A stretch of DNA of 64,000 bases from Prevotella sp. Rep29 (GCF_019551475.1 NZ_CP047159.1:2294001-2358000); one strand, 5' to 3'; positions 44,407 to 54,077 are shown, counted from the stretch's first letter. Notes: a model not told the origin generated them from the sequence alone. Made by a program: numbers and translations.

Positions 44407-45090
44407 ATGAAAGAATTAACAAACTTGGAAAGAATTAAAGAGAAATTTCCTGAAATTGCCGAGCAAATAGAAAGAATTGCTAAAAACCCAGACACAATCT
44501 CTGATATTAATAAATTTGTTATTGAAGAAACAAAAGATGGTCTTGTAATCAGTCATAAGGAATGGTCTAAAAGTAAATGTATTATAAAAGATGGTGTAAT
44601 AACAGCGGATGCAGGTTCTCTGCTAGGAAAGGTCGGAGACCAAAATGAGTTTTTAAATGACCTTCTTCCAAATAAAACATATATTGTAGATGGATACACT
44701 AAATATATTACAGACAGTTTAAGTCGGGTTGTTTTGGTAATAAGCGATAGAAATAAAAATATCATAATTAACCATGGAAAGCCTTATGATAAAACCCAAG
44801 AACGTGTTCGTAAAGAAGGGGTAGAAGAGGACGAAGCTGGACATCTAATATCTCGTGCTACTGGTGGTGCTAATGAAAAAATAAATTTAGTGCCAATGAA
44901 TAGAGATATAAATAGACAGGGTAAGTGGAGAAAAATGGAAGAAATGGAAGAAAAAGCATTAAAAGAGGGAAAAACGGTATTTTCAAAAAGAGAACCATTG
45001 TATAAAGGTGACTCTAAACGACCTTATGCTATTAAAACAACCACAATAATAGATGGTAAGAAATATACTCAGGTTATTAAAAATCCATAG
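44407..45090 (+). CDS. Nonspecific DNA/RNA endonuclease-type toxin protein
   Basis: 227 residues. The C-terminal 110 residues have EEDEAGHLISRATGGANEKI then NLVPMNRDINRQGKWRKMEE, the signature (D-x-AGHLI, Asn, NLVPM, N-R) of the Endonuclea_NS_2 beta-beta-alpha-metal nuclease family, common as the toxin tip of polymorphic toxins. The N-terminal 110 residues resemble no delivery domain that I know (no RHS, VgrG or signal peptide). The gene is AT-rich (a 60-bp sample at 44.5 kb is 30% GC), which suggests transfer. It could be a toxin tip left from a larger gene or a free-standing effector. The next gene is not an obvious immunity protein. Confidence 0.75.
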   Translation: MKELTNLERIKEKFPEIAEQIERIAKNPDTISDINKFVIEETKDGLVISHKEWSKSKCIIKDGVITADAGSLLGKVGDQNEFLNDLLPNKTYIVDGYTKYITDSLSRVVLVISDRNKNIIINHGKPYDKTQERVRKEGVEEDEAGHLISRATGGANEKINLVPMNRDINRQGKWRKMEEMEEKALKEGKTVFSKREPLYKGDSKRPYAIKTTTIIDGKKYTQVIKNP

Positions 45091-45175
45091 CCTCACTATC
45101 ATCTATGGATTCTGCAAACTGTTCCCGCTTCTGACATCTATATATATTAGAAAAGAAGGATTCCGGAAGACAAAC

Positions 45176-45212
45176 TATATTTGCACTGCCAACAGCTGTT
45201 GGCAGTGTTTTT
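45176..45212 (+). promoter_or_regulatory. -7 box followed at once by a perfect 24-bp palindrome and T-run
   Basis: TATATTTG at 45176-45183 is a good -7 box. CACTGCCAACAG and its complement CTGTTGGCAGTG follow at 45184-45207, then TTTTT. Transcripts would start inside or beside the hairpin. It may be a terminator for the toxin gene, or an operator or 5' hairpin for the zinc-ribbon gene at 45259. Confidence 0.6.
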
Positions 45213-45258
45213 AGTATTACACAAGCATTTATTATCCAATCATTAAACAAAATACTTT

Positions 45259-45534
45259 ATGATTAGAGGAATAACGGCATTCAAGTGTACGCAATGTGGT
45301 GAGACGTTTGAGGGGTGGGACGCAGAATGGAGGGCAACTGTCTTTACCTGTCCTCTGCCCTGCCCCAAATGCGGAAGTATTCGCACACGCCCTCCACTCC
45401 ATTTCCCTTGGTCGTTTCTTGACAGATTCGGATGGGGAGGAAATGGTGGGTACGAAACCATCTGGGAACTGATGGAAAAGGAACAAAAAGGAAAGAGCAG
45501 CAACAGACGACCAGAAGGAGTCGCAAGCCGTTGA
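45259..45534 (+). CDS. Small zinc-ribbon protein, unknown function
   Basis: 91 residues. CTQCGETF near 10-17 and CPKCGSIRTR near 34-43 form a CxxC...CxxC zinc ribbon at the N-terminus; the middle is Trp/Phe/Gly-rich (PPLHFPWSFLDRFGWGGNGG) and the end is basic. The function is not recognised; such proteins bind metal and sometimes nucleic acid. It is preceded by the box and palindrome at 45176-45212 and is convergent with era. Confidence 0.6.
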   Translation: MIRGITAFKCTQCGETFEGWDAEWRATVFTCPLPCPKCGSIRTRPPLHFPWSFLDRFGWGGNGGYETIWELMEKEQKGKSSNRRPEGVASR

Positions 45535-45575
45535 ATGATCCGAACGGTTGCGGACGGAAGGTGCGAACGGAAAAG

Positions 45576-46484
45576 TTACTCTGGATTATAGCCGAAGCTG
45601 TTGAGCTCCCGCTGCGATGAACGCCAGTCTTTATCCACCTTCACGTAGGTCTCCAGGTAGATGCTCTTCCCGAAGAAGCGCTCCAGCGACTTGCGGGCTT
45701 CGGTAGACACTTTCTTCAATGCCACGCCCTGATGCCCGATGATGATGCCTTTCTGCGAGTCGCGCTCCACATAGATGATGGCTCGGATGTGGATGTTTTT
45801 CTCCGTCTCCTTGAAGCTTTCCACCCTCACTTCAACGGAATAAGGGATTTCCTTGTTGTAGTAGAGGAGTATCTTCTCGCGGATAATCTCGCTGACGAAG
45901 AAACGGGCGGGCTTGTCCGTCCATTGGTCTTTGTCGAAATAGGGCGGCGAGTCGGGCAGCAGTTCCTTGATGCGCTTGAGCAGCATGTCCGTTCCGAACT
46001 TGTTGAGGGCTGAGATGGGCAGTATCTCGGCGTTGGGCAGCAGTTGATGCCAACGCTCTACAAGGTTGCCGAGCCTCGCGTCTGACTGACCTGACGCATC
46101 CGACTTGTCGGACAGCTCATCTATCTTGTTGATGAGCAGCAACACGGGGATGGTCATCTTCTGCACTTTCTCCAGGAACTCCATGTTCTTCTCGGGGTTC
46201 TCTACGACGTCTGTCACATAGAGCAACACGTCGGCATCTTTCAGCGCACTCTCCGAGAAAGCGAGCATCGATTCCTGCAGCTTATAGTTGGGTTTGAGCA
46301 CTCCGGGCGTGTCGCTGAAGACGATTTGCGCGTCGTCGGTGTTCACGATGCCCATGATGCGGTGGCGCGTGGTCTGCGCCTTGAACGTAGCAATAGAAAT
46401 ACGCTCACCAACCAATTGGTTCATGAGCGTACTTTTTCCTACATTTGGATTGCCGACAATATTTACGAATCCTGCTTTATGCAT
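45576..46484 (-). CDS. era: GTPase Era
   Basis: 302 residues, the usual length. G1 is VGNPNVGKSTLMNQL (about 10-24), G2 is around the TTRHR motif, G3 is FSDTPGVLKP and G4 is LLINKIDEL. The C-terminal KH RNA-binding domain includes GIIIGHQGVALKKVSTEARK (GxxG type). Era binds the 3' end of 16S rRNA and is needed for 30S assembly. It is the last gene of the yceD-rpmF-fabH-era cluster, 26 bp after fabH. Confidence 0.97.
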   Translation of the reverse strand: MHKAGFVNIVGNPNVGKSTLMNQLVGERISIATFKAQTTRHRIMGIVNTDDAQIVFSDTPGVLKPNYKLQESMLAFSESALKDADVLLYVTDVVENPEKNMEFLEKVQKMTIPVLLLINKIDELSDKSDASGQSDARLGNLVERWHQLLPNAEILPISALNKFGTDMLLKRIKELLPDSPPYFDKDQWTDKPARFFVSEIIREKILLYYNKEIPYSVEVRVESFKETEKNIHIRAIIYVERDSQKGIIIGHQGVALKKVSTEARKSLERFFGKSIYLETYVKVDKDWRSSQRELNSFGYNPE

Positions 46485-46510
46485 TCGTTCTCTGTTTTCA
46501 ATAGCCTACT

Positions 46511-47515
46511 CTACTTATCGCCATCGTAGCCCCACTTGATGTAGGATGCTCCATGCACGAAGCCGGCTCCGAAGGCTGTCAGTATCATGTTGTCGCCCTT
46601 CTTGAAGCGTTTCTCGTTCTCCCACAGTGCCAGCGGGATGGATGCGGCACTCGAGTTGCCGATGCGCTCAATGTTGACAATCACTTTCTCGTCGGGCAGT
46701 TCCAGACGCTTTGCCACGGCTTCGATGATGCGCAGGTTCGCCTGATGGGGAACGACCCAGTCGAGATTGTCCTTCGTCAGTCCGTTGCGTTCTGCTATCA
46801 GCAGGCAGTCGTCGCTCATGTTCTGCACGGCAAAACGATAGACGGTGCGCCCTTCCTGATAGATGTAATGCAGACGGTGGTCAACCGTGAAATGGGAAGC
46901 GGGACAGACCGATCCTCCTGCCTTCATGTGCAGGAAGGGAAGTCCCTTGCCATCGGTGCGGAAATAGGAGTCGATGTATCCTTCTTCCACGTCTTCCTTG
47001 GCTTCTACGAGCACGGCTGCGGCTCCGTCGCCGAACAGCGGGCACGTGGCGCGGTCTTTATAGTCGGTCATGGACGACATTTTCTCTGCACCGATGAGGA
47101 TGACTTTCTTGTATCTGCCGCTCTCAATCATGTTTGCCACCAAGTCGAGGGTATAGATAAACCCGCAACAAGCGCACGAGATGTCGAAAGCAAAGGCATT
47201 TTTCAAGCCGAGCCTGCCGAGTACGATGGATGCCGTGGACGGAAAACGGTAGTCGGCAGTCGTCGTGGCAACGATGAGGGCATCAACCGTGTCGATGTCC
47301 ACACCTGTCTTCTCTATCAACTGCCGGGCGGCTTTGCGCGCCATATACGAAGTGCCAAGCCCCTCTTCCGTCAGGATGTGGCGCTCCTTAATGCCTACAC
47401 GCGTCGTAATCCACTCGTCATTGGTGTCCACCATGCGCGACAACTCCTCGTTGTCAAGGATATAGTCGGGCAGATAGCCGCCGATGCCGGTGATTACCGC
47501 CTTGATTTTTCCCAT
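46511..47515 (-). CDS. fabH: 3-oxoacyl-ACP synthase III (FabH)
   Basis: 334 residues. The Cys nucleophile is in FDISCACCGFIYTL near 118, the catalytic His in VVPHQANLRIIEAV near 255 and the Asn in IGNSSAASIPLAL near 287. The enzyme starts fatty acid synthesis by joining an acyl-CoA to malonyl-ACP. The start shares one base with the rpmF stop, a conserved coupling in Bacteroidetes and many other bacteria. Confidence 0.96.
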   Translation of the reverse strand: MGKIKAVITGIGGYLPDYILDNEELSRMVDTNDEWITTRVGIKERHILTEEGLGTSYMARKAARQLIEKTGVDIDTVDALIVATTTADYRFPSTASIVLGRLGLKNAFAFDISCACCGFIYTLDLVANMIESGRYKKVILIGAEKMSSMTDYKDRATCPLFGDGAAAVLVEAKEDVEEGYIDSYFRTDGKGLPFLHMKAGGSVCPASHFTVDHRLHYIYQEGRTVYRFAVQNMSDDCLLIAERNGLTKDNLDWVVPHQANLRIIEAVAKRLELPDEKVIVNIERIGNSSAASIPLALWENEKRFKKGDNMILTAFGAGFVHGASYIKWGYDGDK

Positions 47516-47697
47516 TATTCTACGTCCTTAACAATCGCAACCTTACCTCTGTAGTAGCCACAGGTAGGACAAACCGTATGGTAAACATAGTATGCACCAC
47601 AGTTAGGACATACTGCCAATGTGGGTGCTACAGCACCGTCATGGGTTCTTCTTTTACGTGTACGAGTCTTTGACTGTCTTCTTTTAGGATGTGCCAT
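47515..47697 (-). CDS. rpmF: 50S ribosomal protein L32
   Basis: 60 residues, full length. MAHPKRRQSKTRTRKRRTHD is the typical basic start; CPNCGAYYVYHTVCPTCGYY holds the CxxC...CxxC zinc site of the zinc-binding form. Between yceD (22 bp upstream) and fabH. Confidence 0.98.
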   Translation of the reverse strand: MAHPKRRQSKTRTRKRRTHDGAVAPTLAVCPNCGAYYVYHTVCPTCGYYRGKVAIVKDVE

Positions 47698-47719
47698 AAT
47701 TCTTTAATATTTTAATTGT

Positions 47720-48256
47720 TTAATCTTTTATCTTAAGCCCTTTCAGCTTCTCCCATCGCGGATCGACCGCCGCTTCGCCAGTCGCTTCACCACCGCGTGC
47801 CGACGGCGTGGTCAGCTCCTCGAGCTTCTGCGCCATTGCCGCATTGCATGCTCCGGGCGCATGGACGTGGCGTATGGGAACGGCGAGCGCTATCTGCTCA
47901 TACATGAGCCACGACAGGTCGAGTGAGGTATCACCCTCGCCCATCACGATGCTGTCATCGTCCGCCGTTGCCGCCTCCTGACCGAACCTCACTATCACGC
48001 TGCCGTCCGTATCAATCGGCTGCTGCATGTCGTCCAGACAAATGTCACACGTCATCGTCACCTCGCCATTGGAATGGAAATCCAACTTAAAAGTCTTGCC
48101 CGTGCGATAGACATCAAGCGCCACATCCACCGAACCGCCCTTCAGCATGTCGCTGCCGATGCGGTCGAAATAGGCATCGTCCAGATGAAACTCACGGTGA
48201 TGGACACCGTCTTCCAATACTGACAAGTCTATCTGATAATTGTCTGAAGCACACAT
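47720..48256 (-). CDS. yceD: DUF177/YceD-family protein
   Basis: The ATG at 48256 (MCASDNYQIDLSVLEDGVHH) gives 178 residues; a TTG four codons upstream overlaps the -7 box and is rejected. VTMTCDICLDDMQQPID near 70 has the CxxC of the family. YceD lies next to rpmF in most bacteria and has been linked to 23S rRNA or ribosome assembly and to plastid homologues; the exact role is unclear. It heads the yceD-rpmF-fabH-era cluster. Confidence 0.9.
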   Translation of the reverse strand: MCASDNYQIDLSVLEDGVHHREFHLDDAYFDRIGSDMLKGGSVDVALDVYRTGKTFKLDFHSNGEVTMTCDICLDDMQQPIDTDGSVIVRFGQEAATADDDSIVMGEGDTSLDLSWLMYEQIALAVPIRHVHAPGACNAAMAQKLEELTTPSARGGEATGEAAVDPRWEKLKGLKIKD

Positions 48257-48265
48257 ATCGGGCTG

Positions 48266-48273
48266 CAAAGGTA
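48266..48273 (-). promoter_or_regulatory. -7 box of the yceD-rpmF-fabH-era cluster
   Basis: TACCTTTG on the minus strand ends 9 bp before the ATG at 48256, so the leader would be very short. Confidence 0.6.
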
Positions 48274-48422
48274 CAAATAATTTTTAATTTAAGAACCATT
48301 CTTTCCGTTTTTTTACTTTTTTGATACTTTTTGCCCTTTTTGTGTATCCGCCCGCAAACTTATTAACCGCAGATTACGCAGATTATTTTCAACGGGTCGA
48401 TGTATCTGCCCACTATTCTGTT

Positions 48423-48525
48423 ACCCCACCCCTGCCCCTCCCCTAAAAAGGGAGGGGAGTGAAGTTAGAGTTTTTCCTCCGTCAGGCGTTCCCCTCCCTT
48501 TTTAGGGGAGGGGCAGGGATGGGGT
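48423..48525. repeat. Long GC-rich inverted repeat in the 48257-49085 gap
   Basis: An arm of about 35 bases at 48423-48457 (includes CCTGCCCCTCCCCTAAAAAG) pairs with 48491-48525 (includes CTTTTTAGGGGAGGGGCAGG), loop 33 bp. GTCAGGCGTTCCC next to the right arm recurs at about 48699, beside a shorter CCTCCCCATTTGGGGGAGGG palindrome. The 829-bp gap holds no gene, only this, the 22-bp array and a -7 box. Confidence 0.75.
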
Positions 48526-48866
48526 TCCCATGCTTCGTGTATCTTCTTTCGTTCGGGTGGATTTGCAATCCGCCCACATGTAACAGCAGATTAGAAACAC
48601 CTAATCATATTTATCCATTGTCCATTATCTAATCGTCTTTGACGCTTTTACCAAGCGTAGCGACTAAAAGAATTATCAATTAGCGCAGCGTCTTCTCCCG
48701 TCAGGCGTTCCCTCCCCATTTGGGGGAGGGTTAGGGAGGGGCTCCTATATATTATATAATGTATAGGTGTATTCCTTTACCACGCCTTGTATATTTATGC
48801 ACAGGCAGAAGTTTGGAGTTGCCATTTGCAAACGACTAAAAATCAACGCGTTAGGTGTGGCTTTCC

Positions 48867-48966
48867 AAAAGTTCAACTTTTAGCTTGCAAAAGTTGAACT
48901 TTTAGGAGGTGAAAGTTGAACTTTTAGAGCGCAAAAGTTCAACTTTTGGAAAACGAAAGTTCAACC
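48867..48966. repeat. Five palindromes with an exact 22-bp period
   Basis: AAAAGTTCAACTTTT or AAAAGTTGAACTTTT start at 48867, 48889, 48911 (G for first A), 48933 and 48955 (partial: GAAAGTTCAACC). The 7-bp spacers differ (AGCTTGC, AGGAGGT, AGAGCGC and GGAAAAC), so the palindromes are conserved and the spacers are not. It lies about 120 bp beyond the waaA stop. Confidence 0.9.
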
Positions 48967-49085
48967 GTATATTTATACGTCCTTTTCCGTATGTTTATAC
49001 AGGGTGTGTGTAGTGGTTATTTCCTTCGAACTTACGCTCGCTTGACGTGAGTTCCGCAAAACGTTTCGGTCGTTTCAAGGCGAAC

Positions 49086-50390
49086 TTACATTCCGATGCC
49101 GGACAGTATTTTTTCCGTCGCTCCGCCCAAACTTTTCACATATTCTCCTGCAGTCGTCCCAGCCTCTTCCCTTGACGCCTGTCCGCTGAGGAAGGCATCC
49201 ATGACTGCCTGGAAGTCCTCGTAGGAAGCTATCTCGAAGCCTCCCCGCACGCCTTTCAGCCCCTGTGCTTCCTGGAAGCGTTGGTTGTTGGGACCAAAGA
49301 TGACCGGCTTTCCCCAAACGGCGGCTTCGAGCACATTGTGGATGCCCACTCCGAAGCCTCCACCGACATAGGTAATGTCCCCATAGCGATAGATGCTGGA
49401 GAGCAATCCGTAGCAATCAACAATCAGCACGTCTGCCGATTCGAACTGATAGCAGTCGTATTTCGTGTAGCGAACCACCTTGTAGCCGTCGAGCTTCTGC
49501 TCTATCTGCTGCAGGTGGCTTTCGTCAATGACGTGCGGAGCGATAATCAGTTTCCACTTCCTATAGCCGAAAAGCTGTTTGTCGCGGAAATACCGGATGA
49601 TGATATCCTCGTCGGGCTGCCACGACGAGCCGGCGACGAAGACGCCAGCCGGGCGCACAAAACCTGCGCATGCCGTAACCACTTCATCGTCATCCGGATT
49701 GGGGTCGTTACTAATGTTGTATTGGCAGAAGTACTCCACGTTTTTTAGACTCTCTGCCGCCTCCTTGATTTGCAGCACGCGGTCGAAACGGGTGTCTCCA
49801 ACGACCGTGACGTTGTGTATTTTGATTTGCCGGAGCAGTTCCTTGCTCTTTTCGTTCTGCACGAAGAAATGAGTGAAACAATTGAGCACCCTGCCGTATT
49901 GCCGCCCGTACCATTTGAAGAACACCTGACCTTCACGGAAGATGCTGCTCACGCTATAAACGGGCACGTTGCGATGTTTCAGGATGTGCAGGTAGTTATA
50001 CCAGAACTCGTACTTGATAAAAAACGCCATTTCGGGACGGATGATTCGCAGGAAGCGGCGGGCGTTCAGCACGGTGTCCAACGGCAGATAGCATATAATG
50101 TCAGCCCCCTCATAGTTCTTCCGCACTTCATATCCCGACGGTGAGAAGAAGGTCAGCAGAATCTTGTATTCCGGATGCATGGCTCGCATCTGCTCCATCA
50201 GCGGACGACCCTGTTCGAACTCTCCCAGTGACGCTGCATGGAACCACACATATCTAGCGTTGGGGTCCACTTTCCGGCGAAGTTCGCCGAAAGCCGCACG
50301 CTCGCCTTTCCACATCTTTCTCACTTTCTCGCTGAAAAGACTGCAGACCGCAACGCCCAGCATATAAAGATACATGACGATGTTATACAT
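49086..50390 (-). CDS. waaA: 3-deoxy-D-manno-octulosonic acid transferase
   Basis: The ATG at 50390 (MYNIVMYLYMLGVAVCSLFS) gives 434 residues; the frame also has a start at 50414 inside gltX. An N-terminal membrane anchor is followed by YVWFHAASLGEFEQGRPLME, IIRPEMAFFIKYEFWYNYL and a C-terminal GT-B domain with VFVAGSSWQPDED and YVGGGFGVGIHNVLEAAVWG. The enzyme adds Kdo sugar to lipid A precursors on the cytoplasmic face. It overlaps or abuts gltX, so the two are cotranscribed. Confidence 0.95.
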   Translation of the reverse strand: MYNIVMYLYMLGVAVCSLFSEKVRKMWKGERAAFGELRRKVDPNARYVWFHAASLGEFEQGRPLMEQMRAMHPEYKILLTFFSPSGYEVRKNYEGADIICYLPLDTVLNARRFLRIIRPEMAFFIKYEFWYNYLHILKHRNVPVYSVSSIFREGQVFFKWYGRQYGRVLNCFTHFFVQNEKSKELLRQIKIHNVTVVGDTRFDRVLQIKEAAESLKNVEYFCQYNISNDPNPDDDEVVTACAGFVRPAGVFVAGSSWQPDEDIIIRYFRDKQLFGYRKWKLIIAPHVIDESHLQQIEQKLDGYKVVRYTKYDCYQFESADVLIVDCYGLLSSIYRYGDITYVGGGFGVGIHNVLEAAVWGKPVIFGPNNQRFQEAQGLKGVRGGFEIASYEDFQAVMDAFLSGQASREEAGTTAGEYVKSLGGATEKILSGIGM

Positions 50391-50397
50391 GGCGCGC

Positions 50398-51915
50398 TTA
50401 TTGTAAGATGTCAATTGCCCGTTTCATCCGCCTTATCGTCTCTTCTTTTCCGAGGAAAGCGGAAATATCAAACATGCCCGGCCCCTTGCCTTCTCCCACA
50501 AGTGTCAGGCGGAAAGCATTCATCACATCACCGAGCTTATAGCCTTTCTCTTCCACCCACTTCATCACGACAGGCTCCTGTCCTTCGATGGAAAAGTCGT
50601 CTATACCTTCCAGCACTTCAGCCAATTCGCCCATGACCTTCGCAGAATCCTCCTTCCAACGTTTCCTGACCGTCTTTTCGTCATAAACCGCAGGGGGAAT
50701 GAAGAAGAATGAACACAAGGGCCACAGCTCTTTCACAAAGTTGACCCGGTCTTTCATCATCGCGACCACTACCCTGACGCGGCTCAACGGCTCGTCAACG
50801 CCATTGCCTGCAACAATCGGTGCAAACAGGTCGGCAATCTCCTCATTGCTCTTGCGCAGGATATACTCGTGGTTGAACCAGATGCCTTTCTGATAATCAA
50901 AACGGGCACCAGACTTCTGACACTTGGTGACATCGAACAGTTTCACGAGTTCTTCCAGCGAGAAGATTTCTTGCTCTCCACCGGGATTCCACCCCAACAG
51001 AGCAAGGAAATTGACGACTGCTTCAGGGAAGTAACCGCTCTCACGGAAGCCACTCGACACCTCGTCGGTCTTCGGGTCTGTCCACTCCAGCGGGAAAACC
51101 GGGAAGCCCAGGCGGTCGCCGTCACGTTTCGACAACTTGCCCTTCCCTTCCGGCTTCAGCAGAAGCGACAGATGGGCAAACGCCGGCATCGTGTCTTCCC
51201 AACCGAAAGCACGATAGAGCAACACATGCAGCGGAGCACTCGGCAACCACTCTTCGCCACGAATGACGTGAGAGATTTCCATCAGGTGGTCGTCCACTAT
51301 ATTTGCCAGATGATATGTAGGCAGCTCGTCAGCGCTTTTCCACAACACCTTGTCGTCTATGATATCACTCATCACACGGACTTCACCACGAATCAGGTCG
51401 TTGACCACGACCGGCACGCCAGGTTCTACCTTGAAACGCACCACATACTGCTGACCGTCGGCTATCAGACCGTCCACTTGTGGCTGGCTCAATGTCAGCG
51501 AGTTACGCATGCTGCCACGAGTCTTTGCATCATACTGGAAGTTTTCTATCTCGCTACGCTTTTGCTCCAGTTCTTCCGGTGTGTCGAAAGCAATATAGGC
51601 TTTCCCTTCTGCCAGCAACTGGTCCACGTATGTTTTATAGATTTCCCTGCGCTCGCTCTGACGATAAGGACCGAAATTGCCGCCGAACGACACCCCCTCA
51701 TCGAATTTTAAACCCAGCCATCGCAACGACTCAAGAATATACTCCTCGGCACCAGGCACAAAACGACTGCTGTCGGTGTCTTCAATTCGCAAAATGAAGT
51801 CACCACCATGCTGACGGGCAAACAGATAATTGTACAAAGCCGTGCGCACACCGCCGATATGTAAAGGTCCCGTGGGACTCGGTGCAAAGCGCACCCTCAC
51901 TCTTCTTTCTGCCAT
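50398..51915 (-). CDS. gltX: Glutamyl-tRNA synthetase
   Basis: The ATG at 51915 ([20 protein letters not shown]) gives 505 residues; the extra 61 codons upstream in the frame run into the divergent promoter region and are rejected. The class I HIGH motif is in [20 protein letters not shown] and the KMSKS-type motif is [14 protein letters not shown] near 255. The C-terminal anticodon-binding domain is present. It charges tRNA-Glu. Divergent from the HD phosphohydrolase gene. Confidence 0.97.
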   Translation of the reverse strand: MAERRVRVRFAPSPTGPLHIGGVRTALYNYLFARQHGGDFILRIEDTDSSRFVPGAEEYILESLRWLGLKFDEGVSFGGNFGPYRQSERREIYKTYVDQLLAEGKAYIAFDTPEELEQKRSEIENFQYDAKTRGSMRNSLTLSQPQVDGLIADGQQYVVRFKVEPGVPVVVNDLIRGEVRVMSDIIDDKVLWKSADELPTYHLANIVDDHLMEISHVIRGEEWLPSAPLHVLLYRAFGWEDTMPAFAHLSLLLKPEGKGKLSKRDGDRLGFPVFPLEWTDPKTDEVSSGFRESGYFPEAVVNFLALLGWNPGGEQEIFSLEELVKLFDVTKCQKSGARFDYQKGIWFNHEYILRKSNEEIADLFAPIVAGNGVDEPLSRVRVVVAMMKDRVNFVKELWPLCSFFFIPPAVYDEKTVRKRWKEDSAKVMGELAEVLEGIDDFSIEGQEPVVMKWVEEKGYKLGDVMNAFRLTLVGEGKGPGMFDISAFLGKEETIRRMKRAIDILQ

Positions 51916-51933
51916 TTTTTCAAAATTTTGCTG

Positions 51934-51941
51934 CAAAATTA
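51934..51941 (-). promoter_or_regulatory. -7 box for gltX-waaA
   Basis: TAATTTTG on the minus strand, followed by C, is 19 bp upstream of the gltX ATG. Confidence 0.55.
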
Positions 51942-51974
51942 CGATTTTTTTCGCAGTTTGCCGTATTTTTTTTG

Positions 51975-51982
51975 TACTTTCG
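51975..51982 (+). promoter_or_regulatory. -7-like box for the HD phosphohydrolase gene
   Basis: TACTTTCG has one mismatch to TAnnTTTG, 28 bp upstream of the ATG at 52010. It is divergent from the gltX box. Confidence 0.45.
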
Positions 51983-52009
51983 CAAAGTAATTCAGATTTA
52001 TATCTAAAA

Positions 52010-54067
52010 ATGTTAGGATTTACTCGTAAAAGAAGTTTTTTTTGGAGGGATATGGCAACGAGGGCATTGCTGGTCATCATTGCCGCAACAGTCATCATCA
52101 GCGTACTGCCACGGAATGAGCGGTCGCAGATTCATTTCGATGTCGGCAAGCCGTGGATGCAGAGTGCCGTAATCGCCAAATTCCAGTTCCCCGTTTACAA
52201 GTCAGACGAAGCCATCGCTGCTGAGCGAGATAGCATTGTCAACAATTTTTCTCCGTATTACCGCATCGACACAAGCATCGAGAAACGTTCGTTAGACGAT
52301 TTTGCGTCAATGTTTGGCACCGAGAGTTCATCGCTGCTGGAGGGAGGATTCAAATATGTCATCATACAAGAGCTTCACAAGATATACGAGGCGGGTGTCA
52401 TGGGACAAACGGAATATGCCCGACTGGCTGCTGACACGGCAAACACAATTCGCCTGATTGACGGGAAAGATGTCAGCGTCGTACCTATCACCGCTGTATT
52501 CAGTACAAAAACGGCTTATGAACGGCTTTTCAGAAACCAACTGATTGCAGGACAGCGACAGGTGGTCCAAGGCTACGACCTGAACAATTTCATCAAGCCC
52601 AACCTTGTTTATGACAAGCGGCGCAACGATGCCGAGCGCGACGAACTGCTCAACAGCATCATTGAGACAGACGACATGGTCATGGCTGGACAGAAAATCA
52701 TCGACAAAGGAGAGATTGTCACCCCGGAGATTGCACGCGTCTTGACATCATTGGAGCGCGAGATGGTGAACAGAAAGGCAAGCACGGGCGAGTCTGACAA
52801 CCGGTTGTGGGGACAGTCGCTCATCGTCATCATCCTATTGACCCTGTTTACGACCTACCTCTCACTCTTCAGGAAGGACTATTTTGAGAAGACTGGCAGT
52901 CTGTTGATGGTATATACGCTCATCACACTGTTTCCCGTCATCGTCTCGCTGCTGATGCGATACATCTTCTTCAGCGTATATATCTTGCCACTTGCGTTGC
53001 TTCCTATCTTTATCCGCATCTTTCTGGACTCGCGAACGGCATTCATGGCACACACAGTCATGGTATTGCTGTGTGCCGTAGCAGTGAAATACCAGTATGA
53101 GTTTATCATCGTAGAACTGGTAGCCGGACTAGTAGCCATCTTCACGCTGCGCGAGCTGTCACGCCGTTCACAGCTTATGTACACGGTGCTCTTCGTTACA
53201 CTGGCGGAGATGTTGACCTATTATGCGCTGCAACTGATTCAAACCAATCAGCTCATCCCCGAAGACAGAAACATCTATCTGCATTTCGTATTCAGCGGCA
53301 TCACGCTTCTGATTGCCTACCCGCTGATGTTGTTGATTGAGAAACTGTTTGGTTTCACATCGAGTGTGACCCTCTTCGAACTGAGTGACACGAACAAAGA
53401 CCTTCTACGTCGGTTGAGCGAGGTGGCACCCGGCACGTTCCAGCACGCCATCATGGTGGGAAATCTTGCCGCAGAAATTGCCAATAAGATTGGAGCAAAG
53501 AGTCTGCTTGTGCGTACAGGAGCCCTTTATCACGACATCGGAAAGATGGAAAATCCCGTATTCTTCACGGAAAATCAGGCAGGACTGAATCCACACGAGG
53601 GCTTATCGGAGAAAGAAAGTGCGCGCATCATCATCGACCACGTGACGGAGGGAATCAAACTGGCTGAACAGTATCACCTTCCCCGGGTGATTAAGGATTT
53701 TATCCTGACCCACCATGGGGCTGGACAAACGAAATACTTCTATATCAAATACCAGCAAGCGCACCCCGATGAAGAGGTTGACCTGCAAGATTTCAACTAT
53801 CCCGGACCCAACCCCTCCACTCGCGAACAAGCCATCCTGATGATGGCTGATGCCGTAGAGGCTGCCTCACGCTCACTGGAAGAGTATTCAGAAGAAAATA
53901 TTGCGACGCTCGTCAACAAGATTATCGACGGACAAGTGAAGGATGGATTCTTCACAGATTGCCCCATCACGTTCCACGACATCAACACTGCCAAGCAAAT
54001 ACTGATTGAACGCCTGAAATCTATCTACCACACACGCATTCGCTATCCAGAGAGAAAAGAAGAATAA
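52010..54067 (+). CDS. 7TM receptor-type HD-domain phosphohydrolase (PgpH/YqfF family)
   Basis: The ATG at 52010 ([20 protein letters not shown]) gives 685 residues. One helix (about 17-38) is followed by an extracytoplasmic 7TMR-HDED domain (about 40-265), seven transmembrane helices (about 270-470, e.g. [17 protein letters not shown]) and a cytoplasmic HD domain: [35 protein letters not shown] (His-Asp) and [20 protein letters not shown]. The family hydrolyses cyclic di-AMP in Firmicutes. It is widespread in Bacteroidetes, where the substrate is probably the same but is not shown here. Confidence 0.93.
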   Translation: MLGFTRKRSFFWRDMATRALLVIIAATVIISVLPRNERSQIHFDVGKPWMQSAVIAKFQFPVYKSDEAIAAERDSIVNNFSPYYRIDTSIEKRSLDDFASMFGTESSSLLEGGFKYVIIQELHKIYEAGVMGQTEYARLAADTANTIRLIDGKDVSVVPITAVFSTKTAYERLFRNQLIAGQRQVVQGYDLNNFIKPNLVYDKRRNDAERDELLNSIIETDDMVMAGQKIIDKGEIVTPEIARVLTSLEREMVNRKASTGESDNRLWGQSLIVIILLTLFTTYLSLFRKDYFEKTGSLLMVYTLITLFPVIVSLLMRYIFFSVYILPLALLPIFIRIFLDSRTAFMAHTVMVLLCAVAVKYQYEFIIVELVAGLVAIFTLRELSRRSQLMYTVLFVTLAEMLTYYALQLIQTNQLIPEDRNIYLHFVFSGITLLIAYPLMLLIEKLFGFTSSVTLFELSDTNKDLLRRLSEVAPGTFQHAIMVGNLAAEIANKIGAKSLLVRTGALYHDIGKMENPVFFTENQAGLNPHEGLSEKESARIIIDHVTEGIKLAEQYHLPRVIKDFILTHHGAGQTKYFYIKYQQAHPDEEVDLQDFNYPGPNPSTREQAILMMADAVEAASRSLEEYSEENIATLVNKIIDGQVKDGFFTDCPITFHDINTAKQILIERLKSIYHTRIRYPERKEE

Positions 54068-54077
54068 CCCCCGATAT

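Noticed and set aside
46553..47554. 333-codon plus-strand ORF antisense to fabH
   Set aside because: It is a long shadow frame over fabH, which is clearly real by its catalytic motifs.
48867..48966. CRISPR array
   Set aside because: The unit is 22 bp with spacers of about 7 bp, far too short for CRISPR, and no cas genes are present.
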